Part shown: positions 57,575 through 64,000 of the stretch, piece after piece | How positions within the stretch are numbered: position 1 is the stretch's first letter | How the letters are laid out: every line of letters begins with the position of its first letter | Assembly (NCBI GenBank): GCA_045614225.1 | Contig: JAZLCO010000048.1 | Location: 1 to 64,000 of the forward strand | Direction: 5' to 3' | Origin: UBA9715 sp045614225 | GTDB lineage: Bacteria; Actinomycetota; Coriobacteriia; Coriobacteriales; Eggerthellaceae | DNA: 64,000 bases | Notes under the pieces: generated by a model | Seen by the model: the letters and a program-made list of their open reading frames with translations, nothing else | The model's database searches: none | Told to the model about the DNA's origin: nothing | Translations under genes and position numbers: made by a program

Positions 57575-59067
57575 TGGCAAGGTTCGGACGATGCACCGTG
57601 CAAGGGGCCGCTCTTGTTGGAGTTCGAGCAATCCCTGTTGATGTAGAAGTGGCTGTGACAAAAGGACTGCCGGGATTCCAAATTGTCGGCATGGTTGATG
57701 CAGCCGTACAGGAAGCGAAAGAACGCGTTAGAGTTGCGCTGAAATCTTCTGGATTCGAAATGCCTGGAGACCGCGTTCTCGTCAGCCTTGCACCAAGTGC
57801 ATTGAAGAAGACTGGATCAGGTTACGATCTCGCAATTGCTGCTGGAATACTCGTTGCAACAGGTCAGATTGCTGCTTCCGCCGTTAAAGGATCGTTGCTT
57901 GTAGGCGAGCTTTCACTCGATGGTGGAGTGCGACCAGTGAAGGGGCTTCTTGCTTATGCGCTGTGCGCTCGTGATCATGGCCTGGCGCTCACATGTTCAC
58001 AATTCGCAGATGGCCTTGTTCCATTTGAAGGTCTTGTCGAGCATGGTGTGTTTACGCTGCGCGACATTGCTGCAAACAGATACGAACGATTCCACTACTG
58101 CCCTGACTGCAATGTGAAACCCGAACACGACTATAGTGAAATCTCAGGTAATGAAATCGCTAAACGTGCATTCGTTATTGCAGCAGCAGGAAACCATGGC
58201 GTTCTAATGATGGGGCCTCCGGGATCGGGAAAATCAATGCTCGCAGAGCGCCTTCCTTCGATCATGCCTCCATTGACGCATTCGGAAATGCTTGAGGCTG
58301 CGCTTGTTCATTCGGTAGCTGGTGAAGATGTAGCTGGAATACTATCTGGCATTAGACCGTTTCGTGCTCCCCACCATTCCGCTACAGGTCCGGCACTGAT
58401 AGGCGGCGGAAACCCTGTGAGGCCAGGGGAGATATCACTTGCGCATCATGGTGTCTGCTTTTTCGACGAGTTGCCAGAGTTCAAGCCATCCGTTCTCCAG
58501 CAACTAAGGCAACCGCTTGAAGCTGGATATATCACCATTGCCCGCGCCGATGGGTCTGTAACATTCCCGGCTAATTTCCTACTTGTGAGCGCTTCAAACC
58601 CATGTCCGTGCGGATATTTCGGAGATCCTGAACACACATGCACATGCTCTGAACGGAGGATCAGAGATTACCAGAACCGCATTGGCGGCCCTTTGCTCGA
58701 CCGAATTGACATGCATCTTGACATTAGCCGTGTTCCTCCCGAAAGCGTTCTTACCCGTACAGGTGGTACCAACTCTGAGTCTCTCCGGATTCAAGTCTTG
58801 AAAGGTCGTGAGTATGCTTCTTGGAGATATGCGCATGAAGAGCTCGATGGAACAACACAAAGCCTCATCTACTCGTGTCATCTTGCAGCTAAAGACGAGC
58901 GTTTTCTCGAAAAGGCCGCTGCGACTAACGGAATGAGCGGACGGGGAATCGTACGAACCTTGTCAATTGCGAGAACCATTGCAGATATAGAGCAACTTAA
59001 AAGTGTTGGGAAATCAGAGATTTGCGAAGCGCTGGGCTATCGATTGAGAAACAAGATAGGTGGGTGA
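57574..59067 (+). CDS. comM: ComM/YifB family AAA+ ATPase (Mg chelatase-like)
   Basis: 497 aa. N-terminal Lon-protease-like domain without its peptidase role (GLPGFQIVGMVDAAVQEAKERV). The AAA+ module follows, with Walker A GPPGSGKSM (about 213) and the Walker B-like FFDELPEF. A cysteine cluster, CPCGYFG..CTCSERRI, lies near the centre of the ATPase. ComM is a hexameric helicase promoting branch migration in natural transformation. Its pairing with dprA 3 bp downstream supports a DNA uptake or recombination role. Confidence 0.94.
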   Translation: MARFGRCTVQGAALVGVRAIPVDVEVAVTKGLPGFQIVGMVDAAVQEAKERVRVALKSSGFEMPGDRVLVSLAPSALKKTGSGYDLAIAAGILVATGQIAASAVKGSLLVGELSLDGGVRPVKGLLAYALCARDHGLALTCSQFADGLVPFEGLVEHGVFTLRDIAANRYERFHYCPDCNVKPEHDYSEISGNEIAKRAFVIAAAGNHGVLMMGPPGSGKSMLAERLPSIMPPLTHSEMLEAALVHSVAGEDVAGILSGIRPFRAPHHSATGPALIGGGNPVRPGEISLAHHGVCFFDELPEFKPSVLQQLRQPLEAGYITIARADGSVTFPANFLLVSASNPCPCGYFGDPEHTCTCSERRIRDYQNRIGGPLLDRIDMHLDISRVPPESVLTRTGGTNSESLRIQVLKGREYASWRYAHEELDGTTQSLIYSCHLAAKDERFLEKAAATNGMSGRGIVRTLSIARTIADIEQLKSVGKSEICEALGYRLRNKIGG

Positions 59068-59070
59068 ATC

Positions 59071-59982
59071 ATGCCCTTACAAGGAGCAAGGTGCATCGTT
59101 CAGCGTGGAGATGCTCTCTACCCGCAATCACTTGAAACGGTGCGCTATCCACCCGAAAAGCTCTACATCATAGGAAGCACCGAAGCGCTTGTTCCGGGGC
59201 TTGCTGTTATCGGGGCTCGAAAAGCCACTCCGTATGGAAGAGCATGCGCGCGAAGATTTGCTCGAATTGCAGCAGAAAAAGGAATTTGCATCATTTCAGG
59301 TGGAGCAAAGGGCTGTGATTCGGAAGCGCATCGAGCCGCACTCGACGTTGGCGGGAAAACTGCAGTTTTTCTTGGGGGCGGATGCGACAAAATCTACCCA
59401 GCAGAACACTTTCAATTGTTTCAGGAGATCATCGACTCAGGTGGTGCGCTGGTGAGCGAACATGCTTGGGATGTAAGCCCTCGTCCCGCATTCTTCAGAC
59501 AGCGAAACCGACTCATTGCCGGATTGGCAGATGCGCTACTCATAGTCGAAGCAGGATTGCCGAGCGGAACTTTCGGCACAGCTGACGATGCGCTTGATTA
59601 CGGCAAGGAAGTGTATGTTGTTCCAGGAGCTATAACATCGAATACGTCACGTGGATCCAACAGGCTTCTCCTTCAAGGAGCAACGCCCATCGTTGACGAG
59701 GACAGTTTCGAAGACGCTCTGTTCAACACGTTTTCCATGCTCAAAAGACCGGACGAGATGGTACTCGATGACGAAGAGGATGACCCGATTATTGCTGCCA
59801 TACGCGCTGAACCGCTGTCTATAGATCAGCTTGTAGTAATTGCGAGAAGCGTCTGCGGTTCCGTTGATCCGTCAAGCTATCTTATGGAGCATATTGCGCT
59901 CGGAGAAGCGGGCGGCAAGATTGCACGGCAGCCTGATGGGCGCTGGGGTCCCACTCTTCAAAACAAGACCGTGCGCAAATGA
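59071..59982 (+). CDS. dprA: DNA processing protein DprA
   Basis: Loads RecA onto incoming single-stranded DNA. 303 aa. Rossmann core: AVIGARKATPYGR (about 46-58), ISGGAKGCDSEAHRAAL, FFRQRNRLIAGLADALLIVEA and a C-terminal winged-helix-like region (about 240-295). Together with comM it suggests competence, although no uptake (com) genes are present here. Confidence 0.94.
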   Translation: MPLQGARCIVQRGDALYPQSLETVRYPPEKLYIIGSTEALVPGLAVIGARKATPYGRACARRFARIAAEKGICIISGGAKGCDSEAHRAALDVGGKTAVFLGGGCDKIYPAEHFQLFQEIIDSGGALVSEHAWDVSPRPAFFRQRNRLIAGLADALLIVEAGLPSGTFGTADDALDYGKEVYVVPGAITSNTSRGSNRLLLQGATPIVDEDSFEDALFNTFSMLKRPDEMVLDDEEDDPIIAAIRAEPLSIDQLVVIARSVCGSVDPSSYLMEHIALGEAGGKIARQPDGRWGPTLQNKTVRK

Positions 59983-59990
59983 TGACATGT

Positions 59991-60006
59991 TACACTTTTG
60001 GCTATG
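59991..60006 (+). promoter_or_regulatory. Possible leaderless promoter of trmFO
   Basis: TACACT at 59991-59996 ends 7 nt before ATG 60004, and no SD is visible. The -35 region is poor. Confidence 0.4.
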
Positions 60007-61395
60007 GCTAAACCTGTTTCCATCATAGGGGCCGGCCTTGCCGGCAGCGAAGCTGCATTGCAGCTCGCCAAGCGCGATATCGATGTCGTGCTCTATGAGA
60101 TGCGTCCTGAGAATCCAACGGCCGTCCACAAAACGGGAGATTGCGCCGAGCTTGTGTGCTCAAACTCACTCAAGAGCACAAAGCCCGACAGTGCTGCGGG
60201 AATGCTTAAACACGAGCTCGAGACACTTGGTTCTGTTGTGTACAAAACCGCTCTGAAGCATGCCGTTCCAGCTGGAGGAGCGCTCGCTGTCAATAGGGTC
60301 TCATTTGCTCGAGAAGTAACTGAATTGATCGAGTCTGAGAGTCGCATTAATCTCGTGCGTCGAGAAGTCGATTCAATTGACGAGATCGTTGAAGAATCGA
60401 GTGCTGTCATCTTGGCAACAGGCCCTCTGACAAGCGACGCACTCGCTTCTTCGCTTGCAAGCTTGATAGGCGACGAATACCTTGCCTTCTATGATGCCGC
60501 AGCTCCTATAGTCATGGGCGAATCGCTCGACATGTCTACGATATTCAGGCAGAGCCGATACGAAGAACCTGGAGCTAATGGGGTAGCAGGCGATTACCTA
60601 AACGCTCCGATGGACAAAGAGGAATACGAACGTTTCATCGATGAGCTCCTCGCTGCTGATCGAGTGATCTCGCGAGACTTCGAATCTAAAGATCTCTTCC
60701 AAGCGTGTCAGCCTATTGAGGAAATAGCTCGTGCAGGTCGCGATGCCCCGCGATTCGGACCATTGAAGCCAGTTGGCCTGACTGACCCGCGGACTGGGCG
60801 TAGGCCTTGGGCTGCCGTGCAGCTACGCGCTGAAGACGCTTCGGGTGCGTCCTACAACTTGGTGGGATTTCAAACGAATTTGAAATTTCCCGAACAAAAG
60901 CGCGTTTTCAGCATGATTCCCGGACTCGAGAATGCTGAATTTGTCCGATATGGCGTCATGCATCGCAACACGTTTATCAACGCCCCGGAGCAGCTCGATT
61001 CGAGTCTCCAGCTCGTATCAGATAAGGCCCTTTCTTTATGCGCGCCCATATTCGTCGCTGGTCAGCTTGGTGGTACCGAAGGGTATTGCGAGGCGATACG
61101 GTCAGGGCTTCATGCGGCATTTTCGGTCATTTCAAAGCTGAAGGGAAGGGGCTCTGTGCCACTACCAACAGACACGGTCTTCGGTGCGCTCATTGCCCAT
61201 GCAACTTCTGATGAGACCGAAAACTATCAACCGATGCATGTCAACTTCGGAATTTTGCCGCCGCTTGATAATCCCATTCGAAACAAGCGCGATAGGTATG
61301 AAGCCTATCGAAAACGTGGCAATGATGCACTTGAATCATATTGTGCTGAATTGATTCGACAAGGCATATTGGAGGGTGCATGCCACGACGTGTGA
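60004..61395 (+). CDS. trmFO: Folate-dependent tRNA (m5U54) methyltransferase TrmFO
   Basis: Flavoenzyme methylating U54 of tRNA with methylene-THF and FADH2. 463 aa. FAD-binding IIGAGLAGSEAA at residues 6-17; CSNSLKS carries a conserved Cys; GTEGYCEAIRSG near the C terminus is typical. A TTG at 59998 is an alternative start. dprA-trmFO-xerC order is known from Firmicutes. Its end overlaps xerC by 16 bp. Confidence 0.95.
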   Translation: MAKPVSIIGAGLAGSEAALQLAKRDIDVVLYEMRPENPTAVHKTGDCAELVCSNSLKSTKPDSAAGMLKHELETLGSVVYKTALKHAVPAGGALAVNRVSFAREVTELIESESRINLVRREVDSIDEIVEESSAVILATGPLTSDALASSLASLIGDEYLAFYDAAAPIVMGESLDMSTIFRQSRYEEPGANGVAGDYLNAPMDKEEYERFIDELLAADRVISRDFESKDLFQACQPIEEIARAGRDAPRFGPLKPVGLTDPRTGRRPWAAVQLRAEDASGASYNLVGFQTNLKFPEQKRVFSMIPGLENAEFVRYGVMHRNTFINAPEQLDSSLQLVSDKALSLCAPIFVAGQLGGTEGYCEAIRSGLHAAFSVISKLKGRGSVPLPTDTVFGALIAHATSDETENYQPMHVNFGILPPLDNPIRNKRDRYEAYRKRGNDALESYCAELIRQGILEGACHDV

Positions 61396-62393
61396 TGACG
61401 CGTGCATCGAAACGCGAAGCGCCTAAAGCAGATGAGCAAACCGCAACAAGCGAGCTGAAGGGAAAGACCCTCAGCCCTTCCGAACATGAGCTCATCGATG
61501 GTTTCATTGAGTCGCTCGAAGTAGAGAAAGGTTCTTCGGTTCATACTGCCAGATCGTATCGTAGCGATTTGGAATCCTTTCTGAGATGGTGCGAACGAAA
61601 GAACGTCGACCCTTTGCATGCAACGCATCGAGACATCCGCGCTTACTTAGGCGAGCTTGATGCAGCACGCTATGCACGCACGACCATAAATCGCCATTTA
61701 TCCTCCCTTCATGGATTCTACGCATGGCTCAACGTCGTTGGAGCCTGTGATACCGACCCTTCGAGTGCGCTTTCAGGCCCTAAGCAGTCCAAGCATCTAC
61801 CACATGTCTTGAAGCCTGCAGAAATGGCACGTCTTCTAAGCGTCTATGGTCCACGTACTATCGATGGGGAAGCGCACCAACAATCGGCTCTCGATTTGCG
61901 AAATCAGGCTATCCTCGAATTCCTATACGCTTGCGGAGCTCGAATCTCGGAAGCAGCGAATCTCACGATGAACGACATCGATTTCAACTCGAAGCTCGTC
62001 AAGTTGTTTGGTAAAGGGAGCAAGGAGCGCATCGTTCCGTTGCATGAGTTCTGCATCGATGCACTTGCATCGTATCTCGACCTGGCACGCGATGAACTAT
62101 CGTGCGGAAAAGCATCCCAGTACGTCTTTCTCTCTTCAAGAGGGAATCAGATGAGCGCTGATGCCATGCGCAAGATGTTCAAGCAAGCCGTAGGTGTTGC
62201 CGGTCTCGATTCGAGCTTGTCTCCGCATGATATGCGTCATACTTTCGCAACTGACTTGCTCAATGGCGGAGCTGATCTCAGGAGCGTTCAAGAAATGCTC
62301 GGTCATTCGAGCCTTTCCACAACGCAAATTTACACTCATCTATCACCAAACAGGCTCAAAACGGCTCATCTTCAGGCTCATCCACGTGCATAA
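61380..62393 (+). CDS. xerC: Tyrosine recombinase XerC-like
   Basis: Site-specific recombinase of the XerC/D type, 337 aa. N-terminal SAM-like DNA-binding domain (about 37-125). All catalytic residues are present: R188, K212, H283, R286, H309 and nucleophile Y318. RBS GGAGGG. The position after trmFO matches XerC of Firmicutes and favours chromosome dimer resolution over a phage integrase. The N-terminal ~35 residues are an extra basic/polar extension. Confidence 0.9.
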   Translation: MPRRVMTRASKREAPKADEQTATSELKGKTLSPSEHELIDGFIESLEVEKGSSVHTARSYRSDLESFLRWCERKNVDPLHATHRDIRAYLGELDAARYARTTINRHLSSLHGFYAWLNVVGACDTDPSSALSGPKQSKHLPHVLKPAEMARLLSVYGPRTIDGEAHQQSALDLRNQAILEFLYACGARISEAANLTMNDIDFNSKLVKLFGKGSKERIVPLHEFCIDALASYLDLARDELSCGKASQYVFLSSRGNQMSADAMRKMFKQAVGVAGLDSSLSPHDMRHTFATDLLNGGADLRSVQEMLGHSSLSTTQIYTHLSPNRLKTAHLQAHPRA

Positions 62394-62432
62394 ATTCCAG
62401 TCGTGTTTTTGCGATGTACTAGCGCCTTATGG

Positions 62433-62446
62433 CGAACAAATGTTTT
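62433..62446 (+). promoter_or_regulatory. LexA (SOS) box upstream of uvrA
   Basis: CGAACAAATGTTTT matches 13 of 14 positions of the Gram-positive/actinobacterial LexA box CGAACRNRYGTTYC. It lies 26 bp upstream of a -10 candidate TAGAAT (62473-62478) and 62 bp before uvrA. Confidence 0.65.
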
Positions 62447-62508
62447 ATTCGCAATCATCTTAACATCTCCTGTAGAATACGGATTCGTGCAACGAATCGA
62501 GGAGAACC

Positions 62509-64000
62509 ATGGGGCAGAACGCAATTGTCATCAAGGGTGCAAGGCAGCATAACCTCAAAAATATTGATCTGACCATTCCGCGCGATAAACTCGTCGTTAT
62601 CACGGGTCTTTCGGGCTCGGGCAAGTCATCTCTTGCATTCGACACCATGTATGCAGAAGGACAGCGGCGTTACGTCGAAAGCCTTTCGAGTTATGCGCGC
62701 ATGTTCCTCGGTCAGATGTCGAAACCGGATCTGGACAGCATAGACGGCCTTTCGCCTGCAGTGTCCATCGACCAGAAGACAACAAGCCGTAATCCACGAT
62801 CGACGGTTGGGACGACCACCGAGATTTACGACTACCTTAGATTGCTTTTCGCGCGTATCGGCGTCCCTCATTGCCCTGAATGCGGTCGCGTCATCAAGAA
62901 GCAAACGACTGACCAGGTCACAGACGAGATCCTGCGCCTTTCTCACGGCGATGATACAAGAGCGATAATCATGGCCCCCATCGTTACCGGCCGAAAAGGC
63001 GAGTTCACCAAGCTCTTTGCTGACCTGAACAAGGAAGGCTTTGCGCGCGTGCGTATCGATGGCGAGATCGTGAGACTTGACGGTTCCGAAATCACCCTCA
63101 ACAAGAAGATCAAGCATTTCATAGACGTCGTCGTTGACCGCGTCGTGCTTAAGGCGTCAGCCACCACCCGAATTGCCGAGTCTGTTGAAATGGCAACCTC
63201 CATTGCCGAAGGACGGGTGCTCGTCAAAATCTTAGGCGATGATTCTGCCGAAGTTGATGAAACGTCCCACACTTCAAGCGGCGCAACTGGCGGGCTTGGG
63301 CCAGGCGAGCATCTCTTCTCGCTTGCTCTTGCATGTCCCGAGCACGGTCACTCCATCGACGAGCTCCAGCCGCGTGATTTCTCATTCAATGCACCATACG
63401 GAGCATGTCCGGATTGTCTTGGAATCGGAAGCAGGAACGAAGTAGACCCGATGCTCGTCGTGCCTGACCAAACGCTTTCTTTAGCCGAAGGGGCGATTGC
63501 TCCGTTCAAGTCGGGCAACTATTATCCCCAGGTGCTCAGAGCGGTCCTCCACCATGTTGGAGAATCTGAAGACACTCCGTGGGAAGACCTTCCGAAGAAG
63601 GCGCAAGACGCCATTCTTTACGGCGTCAAAGGGCGTGTTCGCGTTGACTACGTCACAGTCGATGGACGAAATACGTATTGGTACATCAACTGGCACGGCG
63701 CATTGAAGGCCATCGAGGAAAAGCTTTCAGAAGCTGGTAGCGATCGCCAAAGAGAGAAGCTCGAAGCGTATTTCGCCACTACGCCTTGCCAAACATGCAA
63801 GGGCAAGCGACTGAAGCCTGAAATCCTCGCGGTCACCATCAATGGGAAATCAATCCACGATGTCTGCGAGATGAGCGCAGTCGACTCGCTCTCTTACTTC
63901 GAGTCGCTCGTGCTCGAGGGTTCCGATCTGCAGATTGCCGGCCCCATCGTGAAAGAAATTGTCGCACGTCTTAGGTTCCTGGTTAATGTAGGACTTGATT
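62509..64000 (+). CDS. uvrA: Excinuclease ABC subunit A (5' part, runs off the window)
   Basis: DNA damage recognition ATPase of nucleotide excision repair. 497 codons are in the window, about half of a typical UvrA of about 950 aa, with no stop in frame. N terminus MGQNAIVIKGARQHNLKNI; Walker A GLSGSGKSS (about 32-40). First zinc module CPECG..; the second cysteine set CPEHG..ACPDCLGIG fits the family. Start 62509 behind GAGGAG. A LexA-type box upstream suggests SOS control. The signature and second ATPase lie beyond the window. Confidence 0.96.
   Translation, partial: MGQNAIVIKGARQHNLKNIDLTIPRDKLVVITGLSGSGKSSLAFDTMYAEGQRRYVESLSSYARMFLGQMSKPDLDSIDGLSPAVSIDQKTTSRNPRSTVGTTTEIYDYLRLLFARIGVPHCPECGRVIKKQTTDQVTDEILRLSHGDDTRAIIMAPIVTGRKGEFTKLFADLNKEGFARVRIDGEIVRLDGSEITLNKKIKHFIDVVVDRVVLKASATTRIAESVEMATSIAEGRVLVKILGDDSAEVDETSHTSSGATGGLGPGEHLFSLALACPEHGHSIDELQPRDFSFNAPYGACPDCLGIGSRNEVDPMLVVPDQTLSLAEGAIAPFKSGNYYPQVLRAVLHHVGESEDTPWEDLPKKAQDAILYGVKGRVRVDYVTVDGRNTYWYINWHGALKAIEEKLSEAGSDRQREKLEAYFATTPCQTCKGKRLKPEILAVTINGKSIHDVCEMSAVDSLSYFESLVLEGSDLQIAGPIVKEIVARLRFLVNVGLD

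Noticed and set aside
61380..62393. Phage or island integrase
   Set aside because: Position after trmFO and XerC-like architecture fit the chromosomal recombinase; no att repeats, tRNA or phage genes nearby.

Overview
This 64 kb window is a stretch of bacterial chromosome. It is densely packed, moderately GC-rich and almost entirely housekeeping. The gene content and order point to an anaerobic actinobacterium of the class Coriobacteriia (Eggerthella/Slackia-like). The pointers are the SepIVA-like/DUF177/rpmF/plsX/rnc/smc/ftsY/ffh string typical of Actinobacteria, an alpha2beta2 glycyl-tRNA synthetase (GlyQS), pyruvate phosphate dikinase, bacterial VTC/DUF4956 polyphosphate genes and a class B sortase. 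The taxonomic placement is an inference from gene content; I cannot name a species. I see no rRNA, tRNA, CRISPR array, transposase, prophage or replication origin. No gap between genes exceeds about 210 bp.

Layout. 97-8422: an HtrA-type protease, then an envelope/isoprenoid run pyrH-frr-uppS-cdsA-dxr-rseP-ispG. 8483-11752: proS, rlmB and a YacP-type NYN nuclease, with two striking inverted repeats in the gaps. 11881-19838: rpoB-rpoC behind a strong promoter. 19916-24889: a divergent pair for polyphosphate, ppk1 (minus) and a two-domain PPK2 (plus). 24895-28532: sortase B, purM, purN and an orphan XdhC. 28690-38852: the division/ribosome/lipid/segregation/SRP series (SepIVA-like, DUF177, rpmF, plsX, rnc, smc, ftsY, ffh) and a cytoplasmic BspA-type LRR protein. 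38994-41564: rpsP-khpA-rimM-trmD-lepB. 41614-55593: glyQS, a two-component system divergent from a VTC/DUF4956 pair, ppdK, mnmA/cysK (minus), mtnA and azlCD. 55763-64000: rplS, rnhB, yraN, comM, dprA, trmFO, xerC and the start of uvrA, which runs off the end.

How it fits together. Most genes serve translation, RNA modification, transcription, isoprenoid and phospholipid synthesis, secretion and chromosome segregation. Three separate polyphosphate functions (PPK1, PPK2 and VTC) lie within 28 kb. The classical rpsP-to-dprA operon is present but split by about 14 kb of unrelated genes.

Most interesting points. (1) The RNA polymerase beta' subunit carries a C-terminal extension with a helix-hairpin-helix domain resembling the alpha-subunit CTD, including equivalents of its DNA-contacting residues. 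(2) The RseP-type site-2 protease seems to lack its PDZ domain and instead has a roughly 100-residue insertion that looks winged-helix-like. (3) PPK1 has a very acidic tail of about 260 residues ending in a short hydrophobic/basic peptide. (4) Several genes have a -10 box 6-8 bases from the start codon, suggesting leaderless mRNAs. (5) A LexA-type box precedes uvrA. All functional calls come from motif and architecture recognition; no database search was run.
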